64,000 nucleotides of DNA from Acidobacteriota bacterium (GTDB taxonomy: Bacteria > Acidobacteriota > Vicinamibacteria > Marinacidobacterales > Marinacidobacteraceae). The notes beneath the pieces are model-generated. The model searched no databases, was not told the origin of the DNA, and was given only the letters and a program-made list of their open reading frames with translations. Position numbers and translations under genes: made by a program. The stretch's first letter is position 1, and each line of letters opens with the position of its first letter. This document shows positions 9,434 through 20,300 of this stretch, in pieces. Where the stretch lies: the NCBI GenBank assembly GCA_022826825.1, contig JAJDUD010000028.1, forward strand, positions 62,001 through 126,000, given 5' to 3'.

Positions 9434-10620
9434 GCCGGCGCCGCCGGCGCGGGGCTCCGGGGGCGGGCCTGCGGACCGCCGTCTGGATCGGGTGCGGCGT
9501 CGCGGCGTTCGGCGGCTGCGAGGGAGACGGCGGCGCGCCCTCCGCCCCTCCGGCCGTTCCCGCGCCCACGGCGCCGGCGCCTCCCCCAGCCCCGCCCCCA
9601 GCCCCGCCCCCGCCCCCGCCGGTTCCGGTTCCGCCGCTCCCGGCGAACGTGGCGGCGACCCCGGGCGACGGCGCGGTGACGCTCCGCTGGGCGTCGCCGG
9701 CGGACGGCGAGGGACTCACCGGCTTCGAGGTGCGCGTGGCGCCCGTCGGCGGCCCGCCCCCGGGCGACTGGATCCGGCTCCCGAAGACCGCCCGGCAACA
9801 CACCTTCCAGTCGTTGACCTACGGGCAGCCCTACGTCTTCGAAGTCCGTTCCGTCCATGACCGCGGCACTCCGGCCGACCCGACGGACGACGTGTACGGC
9901 GAACCCGTGCCGGTTCCCGCCACTCTGCTGGGCGAGCCGCCGCCGCCGGCGACGACCTGGATCGGATTCAGCGACCGGCACGTCACGCTGATCGAGGGAG
10001 GCCATGTCCGGCTGGCGCTGCCGTTGTCGGGCGAACGGATCTCGCTCGAGGACATGCCGGGCTTTCCGGTGGAGGTCGCGTCCGACGCGCCGGAAGGCGA
10101 ACTGAGGTGGCTGTACACCACCGCCGCCGACCACGAAGGGATCGGACGGTACGCGCTGGAGCTGTATGCGGTTCGGGATGCCGACGAGGAACCGCCCGCC
10201 AGCTACGAGGTCACGCTGCGCGGCCGGGAGCCGGGAATCGGGATCTCCGCCGGCGCCGGGGTGCTGCGGGTGAACGTGAGGGACGCGGTGCCCGCTCCGG
10301 CGTGCGGGGCGCTGGACCTGACCTCGTCCGGAAGCCGCCCCGCGGACGCGGAGGCCCGGACCGGGGAGTTCGTCTTCGCGGGTCCCGAAGGCGCGGCGCT
10401 GCGGATCCGCGGGCCCTACGTGACGTTTCTCGACAACGCCCCCGACGACCCGCCGCTCCCGGTGATCAGCCCGGTGCGCCTTCCCTACCGGGAGCTTCCC
10501 GACTCCGGACACCGCCAGGAGATCCGCCTCCACTGGTCGGGCGAGCTGGTTCTCGCGGCCGTCGCGCCGGGATGCGACCCGGTCGTGCTGACCTGCGGCG
10601 CGGCCGGCTGCGACCGGTAG
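9430..10620 (+). CDS. putative lipoprotein with fibronectin type III domain
   Basis: 396 aa, read from the GTG that overlaps the upstream stop (GTGA). The signal ends in the lipobox-like 'FGGC', followed by a long Pro/Ala linker (about residues 38-72). Residues 75-165 form an FN3-like domain ('VTLRWASPADGEGLTGFEVRV', split around the usual W and Y strand positions). The rest is beta-rich with a cysteine pair near the C-terminus ('VVLTCGAAGCDR'). No catalytic motif seen. The overlap with the metzincin gene suggests a joint role at the cell surface, perhaps binding or presenting the protease, which is inference. The longer ORF start at 9250 lies inside the upstream gene and is rejected. Confidence 0.72.
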   Translation: MSRRRRRGAPGAGLRTAVWIGCGVAAFGGCEGDGGAPSAPPAVPAPTAPAPPPAPPPAPPPPPPVPVPPLPANVAATPGDGAVTLRWASPADGEGLTGFEVRVAPVGGPPPGDWIRLPKTARQHTFQSLTYGQPYVFEVRSVHDRGTPADPTDDVYGEPVPVPATLLGEPPPPATTWIGFSDRHVTLIEGGHVRLALPLSGERISLEDMPGFPVEVASDAPEGELRWLYTTAADHEGIGRYALELYAVRDADEEPPASYEVTLRGREPGIGISAGAGVLRVNVRDAVPAPACGALDLTSSGSRPADAEARTGEFVFAGPEGAALRIRGPYVTFLDNAPDDPPLPVISPVRLPYRELPDSGHRQEIRLHWSGELVLAAVAPGCDPVVLTCGAAGCDR

Positions 10621-10700
10621 CGGATCCCGGCCCGCGGCGGGGTGCCGCCGCTCGAACCGGCCGCTGCTCCCCGCCGGGGGCGAAAAAAGCACCGGGGCCA

Positions 10701-10890
10701 GGAGCGCCGGCGTTCACGCCGGCATCGCCCGCGCAGCGGGCGAAACTCCCTGAGCGATTCCGCCGCACGGCGCAGCCGACAAACAGGGACGGCGCAGCGC
10801 CATTCCGGCTCCGGCGCGACTTCATGGGCACGCTGGTCGGGGGAGTTTCGCGGCCTGCGGCCGCGATGCCAGTCTGAAGACTGGCGCTCC
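10701..10890. repeat. composite hairpin element, copy 2 (190 bp)
   Basis: Starts GGAGCGCC with hairpin 'GCCGGCGTTCACGCCGGC', then 'CGCCCGCGCAGCGGGCG' and GCGAAACTCCC. It ends with GGGAGTTTCGC, a GGCCTGCGGCC hairpin, 'GCCAGTCTGAAGACTGGC' and GCTCC. Length and order are the same as the two copies at 60.7-61.1 kb. The next 35 or so bases (from TTCCGCTGCATGGACCAGG) are also shared with the flank of the 60.7 kb copy, so a unit slightly larger than the element was duplicated. Confidence 0.88.
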
Positions 10891-11371
10891 TTCCGCTGCA
10901 TGGACCAGGTCCCCACCGGGAAAACGGCGGGCTGTGCACGAGCATCCGCTCACGGCCGTTTCTCCCGGTGCGGGCCAGCCGCGACGCGGCCCCGCTCCAA
11001 CGCCGTGCAGGTTTTCCCGCAGATTGCCAGGCATGGGCGTTCGCTTGCCTGTCGCATGAGTGTCATCGTTCTGCGGCAGATGTTCGTCTACATGTCGCTT
11101 CCTTGATCTGCCATCGCGCAGAATGGCTACCGTCGGTTACTCTTGAGCCAAATGTGCTCCGAAGTGACATCTCGGCGCACCCATGTTGGTCGCTCTGGCT
11201 CGCGCGGTTGCCTGGCTGGCCGGCCTCCGGCGTTCATCGGACTACCGGTACCTCCCCATCGTGACCCCGTTTACCGCAGGGCCGAGCGCTTTCGTGTCCT
11301 GATGAAGCCGATGTCAGGGGTGGCGCTCGGCATCGCCCCCCTGATGCGCTAACCACCGCCGGGGGCGCGGG
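10891..11371. other. gene-free stretch before the PKS
   Basis: About 480 bases without a credible gene. The short track ORFs here have no recognisable motif and overlap each other. In particular there is no trace of a ketosynthase domain before the first acyltransferase of the PKS. The promoter for the PKS operon should lie here, but I cannot pick a convincing -35/-10 pair by eye. Confidence 0.5.
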
Positions 11372-14300
11372 GTGAGCGTGGGCGCCAGGGGTGGGCCGGG
11401 TGGTCACGAGGACGCCTTGGGGAACCGACGGGGGGGTCGGCCGCTCGTGCTGCCGTTGTCGGCGCCATCGGCGGGGGCGCTGCGCCGGCTGGCGGGCCGC
11501 TACCGGTCGTGGGTGGAGGACCGGGAGGCCGAGGGTCTTCCCGACCTGGTCTGGGCGGCGACGGCAGGCCGCAGTCACTCCCGCCACCGCGCGGGGTTGG
11601 TGTTCCGCGGCCGGGCGGAACTCCTCGCCGGGCTGGCGCGGCTGGAGGCCGGGGAGCGAGGTGTGCAGGCGGCGGCTTCCCCGAAGGTGGCGTTCGTGTT
11701 TCCCGGTCAGGGCGTGCAATGGGTCGGAATGGGGCGCGCCCTTTACCGGAGTGACGCGGGAGTACGGGAAGTGCTCGATCGGTGCGACGCGATATTCGCG
11801 GAGGAGGTGGGCGAACGTCTGTTGCCGGTGATGTTCGGGGAGGAGGGAACGGATGCCGATCTGGACGCGGCCGAATGGGCGCAGCCCGCGCTGTATGCGT
11901 TGGCGTGCGGGCTGACGGCCTTCTGGGAGCGGGTTGGACTCCGGCCGGCGGCGGTACTGGGCTTCAGCGTGGGCGAGTGGGCGGCCGCGCACGCGGCCGG
12001 AATGGTGAGTCTCGAAAACGGGATGCGGTTCGCGATTCGCCACGGACGTCTGGTGGCGTCGGTTCCTTCCGGAGGGGGCATGGGAGTGGTGTTCCTGACG
12101 GGAGAGGAGGCGTCGCGCCGCATCCCGGAGCTGGACGCCAGCGACGTCGGAACGGGGGTCACGACCGCGGCGGACAACGGCGCCCACCAACTGCTGACCG
12201 GTCCCCGGGAGATGGTGGCGGCCGTGCTGTCCCGCCTGGCGGGGGAGGGGGTGCGAACGGCCCTGCTTTCGGTCCGCGTGGCGGGGCACAGCGCGCTGGT
12301 GGACCCGATTCTGGACGGGGTCGAGGCGGCCGGAGACGCGATGGAGACCCGTCCGGGTTCGGCGCTGTTCGTGAGCTGCCGCACGGGGAAGGTGATCGCG
12401 GGGCCGGAAGACCTCGACGGGCGGTACTGGCGCGACCAGCTCCGGTGGCCGCTGCGTTTCGCGGCGGCGGTGGGAACGCTGGCGGAGCTCGGGGTCCGGG
12501 TTCTCGTGGATCTCGGACCCCGCGGCCGGACGGCGCTGACGGCGAGCGGGGCGTGGCCGGTCGGGGAACCGGCGCCGTTGCTGGTTCCGACGCTCGCGGG
12601 GCCGTCGGCTGCCGCGGAGGACGCTGCCGCGGCGTTGTCGCGGGCCTGGGAGTCCGGGGCGCCGGTTTCGCTGGCGTCCCTCCTCGGGGAAGGTGGCGAG
12701 CGCCCGGCGGCCGGGCGCCACCGCATCGACGAACCCCGGTCGTGGATGGATGAACCGGGCGGGGATGAGCCGGGCGGGGACAAGCCGGGCGGGGACAAGC
12801 CGGGGACGGCCGACGGCCTCGGGGCTCCAGGGGCGGACGCGCCACTGGCGGCGCGCACTCGGGAACTCGAGGCGCTGATCCTGAGGGAGGTGCAGGATCT
12901 GTTGCGGCTGGAGGCGCCGCCGCCGGCTGACCGGGGCTTTTTCGAGCTGGGGATGGAGTCGCTCCAGGTGGTGGCGCTCCGGGACCGGCTGCACCGGGCG
13001 CTCGGAAGTGCGGCCGGGGTCTCGCCGGCGGCGATCTTCTCGTATCCGGACGCCGCCCGGCTGGCGGCGTACCTCGCGGAGCGGCTGGGAGAGTGGTCCC
13101 GGAAGCCGGCCAGGTCTCCGGGCGCGCCGGAACGCGCCGAGGAGCCGATCGCGGTCGTGGGGATGAGTTGCCGTTTCCCGGGAGGCGGCGGGGTGGAGGA
13201 GTTCTGGCGGCGGCTCGCGGGCGCGGAGAATCTGGTCACCCGGGGCCGGCCGGACGGCGCCCTGCCCGGCGCGAGCGGGCGGGAGTCGGAGATGTGGGGT
13301 GCGTACGTGCCGGGAGTGGATCGTTTCGATGCGGGCTTCTTCCGGACCGCGCCGGTGGAGGCGGAACTGATGGATCCGCAGCAGCGGTGGCTGCTGGAAG
13401 TGACCTGGGAGGCGCTGGAGGACGCGGGGATCGCTCCGGGAAGCCTCAAGGGGAGCCGCACCGGCGTCTACGCGGGGATGTTCGCGAGCGACTACGAGCG
13501 GTTGTTGGCGCACGCCCCGCCGGGGCTCTACGTCTCGACCGGGTCGAGCTTCTTGGCGGCGGTCGGGCGGGTGGCGTACACGCTGGGTCTTCAAGGGCCG
13601 GCGGTCGCCTTGGACACGGCGTGTTCGGCGTCGCTGGTCGCGCTGCACCAGGCGGTCAGCGCGCTGCGGCTCGGGGAAGTGGATCTCGCGCTCGCGGGGG
13701 GCGTGAACGCGATCCTGACCTGGAAGCTGACGGAGGCGCTCACGGCGGCGGGGATGTTGGCGCCGGATGGCCGCTGCAAGACCTTCGATGCCTCGGCTGA
13801 CGGGTATGTCCGGGGCGAGGGCTGCGGGATGGTCGTGTTGATGCGCCGGTCGGCGGCGCGGGCGGGAGGACACCGAATTCTGGGTCTGGTCCTGGGGAGT
13901 GCGGTGAACCAGGACGGGGCGAGTGCGGGATTCACGGCCCCGAACGGGCTGGCGCAGGAGGGGCTGATCGCGGAGGCGCTGGAGCGGGCGGCGGTGGATC
14001 CGGGTTCGGTGGACTACCTGGAGGCGCACGGGACGGGGACGGAGCTGGGCGATCCGATCGAGCTGGAGGCGGCGGCGTCGGCGTATGGGGAGGGCCGGCA
14101 CGCGGACCGCCCGCTGCTGGTGGGTTCGGTGAAGACGAACGTAGGGCATCTGGAAGCGGCGGCGGGGATGGCGGGCGTGATCAAGGTGCTGCTCGCGATG
14201 CGGGAGGAAGAGATCCCGCCGCAGCTTCATTTTCGGGAACCGAACCCCCGGCTGGACTGGGGAGCGCTGCCGGTCTCGGTGGTGACGGAATCGGTGCCGT

Positions 14301-17300
14301 GGGCGGCGGTGAAGGAACGCCCGCGGCGGGCGGGCGTGAGTTCGTTCGGGTACTCGGGGACGAATGCCCACGTGGTGATGGAAGCGCCGCCGGAGCCGGA
14401 GCCGGAGGAGGCGAGCCCGCGCCAGACGCGGCTGCTGCCGATCTCCGGGCGAAGTGCGGCAGCGGTGCAGGAGCTGGCGGGCCGGTACCGGGAGTGGCTC
14501 GGGAAAGGGAGGTTGCGGCCGTCGCGGCTTGCGGACGCGGCGTGGACGGCGGGAGTCGGCCGCGACCACTTCGCTTCGCGGTCGGGTGTGGTGTTTTCGA
14601 CCGAGGCCGAACTCCGGGAGGAAATCGGGGCGTTGGCATCGGCAGCGGAGGGGCGGGTTGCGGCGGAGCCCCAGGCCGGAAAGGTCGGGTTCCTGTTTAC
14701 CGGACAGGGGAGCCAGTGGGCGGGGATGGGGCGCGAGCTCTATTGGCGCGAGCCGGTGTTCCGGGAGGTTCTGGACCGGTGCGAGGCGGTGTTCCGGGAC
14801 GAACGGCAGGGTTCCCCGGGAGCGGAGGCGGGGCTGCTCGCCGTGATGTTCGGGGATGCCGGCGGGTTGGACCGGACGGAGTGGACCCAGCCGGCGCTCT
14901 ATGCGCTGGAGAGCGCGCTGACGGCGCTCTGGGCCAGCGTGGGGATCCGTCCGGAGGTGGTATTCGGCCACAGCGCGGGCGAGATCGCGGCCGCGGCCAG
15001 CGCCGGCGCCTTCGATGTCGAAACGGGGATGCGCTTCGCGACCCGGCGCGGAGCGCTCATGGGGGCGCTCCCGCGCCGGGGGAAACGGGCGGGTGGCATG
15101 CTCGCGGTCTTCGCCTCGGGCGAGACGGTAGCCACCGCGCTGGCGGCGGCCAGGACATCCGGGGGGCAGGCGTTGGATCTGGCGGCTGACAACGGAGCGC
15201 ACCAGGTCGTAAGCGGTCCGCTCGATCTCCTGTCGGAGTTCGGGGCGCGTCTCGCGCAGCAGGGACTGCGGGTGGAGCGCCTCCCGGTGAGCCACGCGTT
15301 TCACAGCGCGCTCATGGAGCCGGTGCTGAACGCACTGGAGGCGGCGGTCGGGAGCGCCGCGGCGCCGCCGGTGTCCTGGGTGGACGGGCTGAGCGGCGGC
15401 TTGTTGGCAGAGCTCCCCGACGGCGCGTGGTGGCGGCGGCAGGCGCGGGAGCCGGTGCGGTTCGCCGCCGCGGTGCGCACGCTTGCCGAACTCGGCGTGG
15501 GCATCCTGGTGGAGATCGGTCCTCGCGCCGTGCTCGGTCCCATGGCGGGGCTCACCTGGCCGGAGGCCGCGGGGCCGGTAACGGTCGCGAGTCTCCGGGG
15601 CGGGGGGAACGGCGACTTCGTCTCCGCCGTGGCGCAGGCGTACGAGGCGGGCGTGGACATCTCCTTCGCGGGGCTCTTCGCCGGAGAACGCCGCCGCCGG
15701 ATCTCGCTGCCGACGTATCCGTTCCAGCGGGACCGGCACTGGGTGGAGGCGCCGGCACGCCGTCGCTCCGACGGTGGGCATCCGTTGCTGGGGGCGCGCC
15801 GGGAGCTCCGGCGGGGCGAGACGGCGTTCGAGATCGAACTCGGCGCCGGCGACTTCCCCTGGCTGGCGGACCACCGGGTGTTCGGGGAGGTCGTGGGACC
15901 GGCGGCGCTCTACGCGGCGCAGGCGTTCGCCGCGGCTGCGGAGCTCGGGCGGGGTCCGGATGCGTCCCTCACCGACGTGCAGCTTCACCGGCCGCTGGTG
16001 TTGTCGGAAGGGAGCCGGTCGGTTCAGGTGCTGGTGGATCCGGGAGGGCGCTTCGAGGTGGCGAGCCGGGCGGCGGGAACGGAATGGGAACTCCACGCCG
16101 AGGGCGCCCTCGGTCCCGGTGGGGGCGCGGGGACGCGGGCGACGATCGGAGAACTGCGGGAGGGTTTGTCGCAGCTCCCGGTGGCGGATTTCCAGGCGCG
16201 GCTGGCGGAGCGCGGGATCGTCCCCGGGCCGGCGTTCCGGGTGCTCGACGAGGTGTGGGCGGGTGTGGACGCGGCCCTCGGCGCGGTAGCGCTGCCGACG
16301 GACGCCGCGGTGGCGGGTGCGGCCACGGTGTTGCTGGATGGCTGTTTCCAGACGCTCCACGCGACATCGGCGCTGGAGGACCCGGGTGGGCAGGCATGGC
16401 TCCCGTTCGGCTGGGAAAGCCTGTGGCTCGCCGGCCCCCTGCCGGAGCGTTTCTGGTGCCGGGCGCGGCTACGGAGCCGGTCGGCCGAGTCGCGGGTAGC
16501 CGATCTGGAGTTCCACACGCCGGCGGGCGAAGCGCTGGGCGGAGTCCGGGGGTTCAGCCTGAAGCGGGCGACCAGGGAGACGCTCCTCGAACCACGCGTG
16601 GACGATCTGCTCTACGAGGTGTCCTGGCGGGACGGGCCGCCGGCGGGACGGCTCGCGGCCGACTGGCTGCGTGGCCCGCTGGCGGTGACGTCGGCGCTGG
16701 ACGCTCCCGCGGAAACCCTGGACGCGGAGGGGCTCGATGCGGAGGCCCTCGCGGGCCTGCAACGGGAACTGGAGCGGGCGGCGCCGGGGTATGCGCTACG
16801 CGCCCTCGAAGAACTCGGGTGGGCGCCGCGGCGGGGAGAGCGTTTCGGGGCGGAGGAACTGCGGCGGCGGCTCAAGGTGACCGGAGATCACCGGCGGCTG
16901 TTCGGACGGCTCCTTCGTTTGCTGGAGGATGCCGGGATCGTGGCGCGCGGCCCCGAAGGCGACTGGCTCGTGACCGCGGGCCGTGAGGATCCGGCGCCGG
17001 AGCGCGCCGCCGCCGCGGACGGGGCTCCGGAGCGGATCGAGCGGGCGCTGCTGCGCCGCTGCGGGGCGTCTCTGGCCGAGGTTCTGCGCGGCCGGGCCGA
17101 CCCGCTGGAACTCCTCTTCGGCGGCGTTCCCGGGGCGCCGGAGCTCTACCGCGACTCCGCCGCCCTGCGAGCGGCGAACCGGTTGACCGCGGACGCCCTG
17201 GGAGTCGCGGCGCGGGAGGTTCCGGAAGGGCGCCGGCTTCGCGTGCTGGAGGTGGGCGCCGGGACGGGCGCGACCACGGCGGCGGTGCTCGCGGCGTTGC

Positions 17301-20300
17301 CGGCGCAGCGGACCGACTACGAGTTCACCGACATTTCGGCCGGCTTCTTCGCGGACGCGGAGCGCCGGTTCGGCGGGAGCGGGGCGACCTTCCGCACGCG
17401 GCCGCTGGATATCGAGCGGGACCCGGCGGCGCAGGGGTTCCCGGTGCACGGGTATGACGTCGTGCTGGCGGCGAACGTGCTGCACGCGACGCGGGACCTC
17501 GCGGAGACGCTGAGACACTGCCGCCGCCTGCTGGCGCCGGCGGGGCTGCTGGTGGCCGTCGAGGGGATGCGGCCGCAGGGATGGCTGGACCTGACGTTCG
17601 GGTTGCTGCCCGGCTGGTGGCGCTTCTCGGACGGGATCCGGACGGACTCGCCGCTGGTGGGGCCGGACGTGTGGGTCCGGACGCTCGCGGACGCGGGGTA
17701 TGGCGAGGTGTCCTTCGCCGGGGAGGAGTTGGGCCACGCCGTGATCCTGGCCCGCGGCGCGGCGCGCGTGGAGGAGGAGTCCGGTCTCTTCGTGCTGGCG
17801 GGGAGCGGAGCGTTCGCGGATGCGCTCGGGGAGGAGTTGCGCACCCGGAAACAGGCGGTGGTCGCCGGGCCGGCGGGGGCGGGCCGCGAGGAATGGCGCT
17901 CCTTCTTCGCCTCGCTGCCGGGCGACGCGGCCCTCCGCGGGGTGGCGCACCTCGACGCGGTCCGGGACGACGGTTCGGAACACACCACCGAGGAACTGCG
18001 GGGGGAGGTGGAGGCGGTGGGCGCCGGCGCGCTGTCGCTGCTGCAGGGGATGACGGATGCCGGGATCAGCGCGTCTTCCGGGGTCTGGTTCGTGACCCGC
18101 GGCGCTCAGGTGGTTGAGCGGGAGCGGAAGGGCGCGCTGTCGGGGGCGGCGCTCTGGGGTCTGGCAAGCGTGGCGGCCCTGGAGCACGGCGAGTTGAAGC
18201 CGCGACTCCTGGACCTCGATCCGGAGCGCGTGCCGCCGGTGGGAGTGGTGGCGGACGAGCTGCTCCACGCCGACGAGGAGACCCGGGTGGCGTGGCGCGG
18301 GGGCAGGCGCCGGGTGGCCCGTCTCGGGCGGCAGCCGGGACGGCCCGGACTTCCCCACGGGGGCGGCTGGAGGTGGGCGCCGGCCCCGGACGGGACACTC
18401 GAACGCCTCCGGGTGGAGCTGCGGCCGCGGACCCCGCTGGAGGCGGGGGAGATCCGGGTGGCGGTGGAGGCGGCGGGGGTGAACTTCCACGACGTGATGT
18501 CGGGGATGGGGCTGGCGGACGCCCGCCCGACGTTCGGGGCCGAGATGTGCGGCCGGGTGCTGGAGGTGGGAGCGGACGTGGAAGAGTTTCCGTGCGGCGA
18601 CCGGGTGGTCGGGTTCGCGCCGGGGTCGCTCGCGCCCGAGGCGGTGACGCGGGCGGAGCTGGTCGCGCCGGCGCCGGCCGGGTTCCCGGCGGCGGCGCTG
18701 GCCACGGTCCCGGTGGCGTACGCGACGGCGTCGCTCGCTTTCGAGTTCGCGGGACTGGAAGCCGGGCAGTGGGTGCTGATCCATGCCGGGACCGGCGGCG
18801 TGGGTCACGCGGCGATCCGATTGGCGCAGGCGGCGGGGCTCCGGGTGCTGGCGACGGCGAGCGCGGTCAAGCAGGCGCACCTGCGTTCGCTGGGGGTGGA
18901 GGCGGCGTTCGACAGCCGGAGTACCGCCTTCGGGGACGGGGTCCTGGAGGCGACGGGCGGTTCCGGCGTGGGGATGGTGCTGAACAGCTTGACCGGCGAG
19001 GGGTTCATCGAGACGGGGCTCGCCTGCCTGGCGCGGGGCGGGAGTTTCGTGGAACTCGGGAGGCGAGGGATCTGGAGCCGGGAAGCGATGGAGGCGGCGC
19101 GCCCGGACGTCCGGTACTCGGTGTTGGTGGTGGACCGGTTGATCCGGGAGGAGCCGGCGCGCGCGGGAGCGCTCCTTCGTTCGGTCGTGGGGTGGCTGGA
19201 TTCCGGGGAGCTGGCGGGACTTCCGTGCACCTCCTGGCCGCTTGCGGAGGCGGGCGCCGCGCTCACCCACCTGCGCGAGGCGCGTCACCTCGGGAAGGTG
19301 GTGCTGCGGCCGGCGGCGCTGGCGACGGGCCGGTTGCGCGGGGACCGGAGCTATCTGGTGACCGGCGGGCTCGGTGGAATCGGGCTGGAGCTGGCGCGCT
19401 GGCTGGTGGAGCGGGGCGCCGGCGCCGTGGTGTTGAACGGTCGCCGGGCGCCCGGCGCGCGCGCGGAGGCATCCATCGCGGCGCTTCGCGAGCGCGGGGC
19501 GGAGCTCCGGGTGGAGGTCGCGGACGTGACGGACGGCGCGGCGGTGGAGCGGCTGGTGGAGGCGATCGGACCGGCGTCCGGGCTGCCCTGCCTGGGCGGC
19601 GTCATCCACAACGTGGGGGTTCTCGCCGACGCCCCGCTCCGAGATCAGGACTGGCCGGCCTTCGAGCAGGTGCTGGGCCCCAAGGTGCTCGGAGCGTGGC
19701 ACCTCCACCGGGCGACCCGCGGGATGGAGCTGGAGCTGTTCGTCCTGTTCTCCAGTCTGGCCGGTGTGCTCGGAAACCCGGGGCAGGCGAACCACGCGGC
19801 GGCGAACGCGTTCCTCGACCAGTTGGCGCTCCATCGCCGGGCGTTGGGCCTGCCCGGCCAGGCCGTGCAGTGGGGGGCCTGGTCGGGTCTCGGGGAAGCC
19901 GAGGAAGCGCGGGGGCGGATCGGAGCGCGGCTGGCGGCGCGGGGTTGGGGCTGGATGACGCCCGCCGCGGGGCTTCGGGCCCTGGAGCGGTTGCTCCGGG
20001 AGGACGCCGGCAGCGTGGCGGTTGCGTCCGTGGACTGGCCGGCGTTCGGGCGGAGCGGGGTCCCCGAGCCGGCCTTCGTCGCGGGACTGGTGGAGGATCG
20101 GCCGTCCGGAGGCCGGGCCGCCGCGAGCGACCTGGGGTCGCTGCTGCGCGGGGCGCCGGCGGCGGAGCGCGAGCGGCTCGCGCTCGAGTTCGTGAGCGAG
20201 GAGGTGCGGGCGGTCCTGGGGCTCGCGGCGGCGCCGCCGCCGGAAGCCCGCTTCTTCGATCTGGGCATGGACTCGCTGATGGCGGTGGAGCTTCGGAACC

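Noticed and set aside
10968-11352. Small ORFs before the PKS
   Set aside because: No motif, signal or ribosome site, mutually overlapping; no trace of a ketosynthase domain.
13141-13700. KSQ-type decarboxylating ketosynthase in the first PKS
   Set aside because: The active site reads DTACSAS, so the cysteine is present and the domain is a normal condensing KS.
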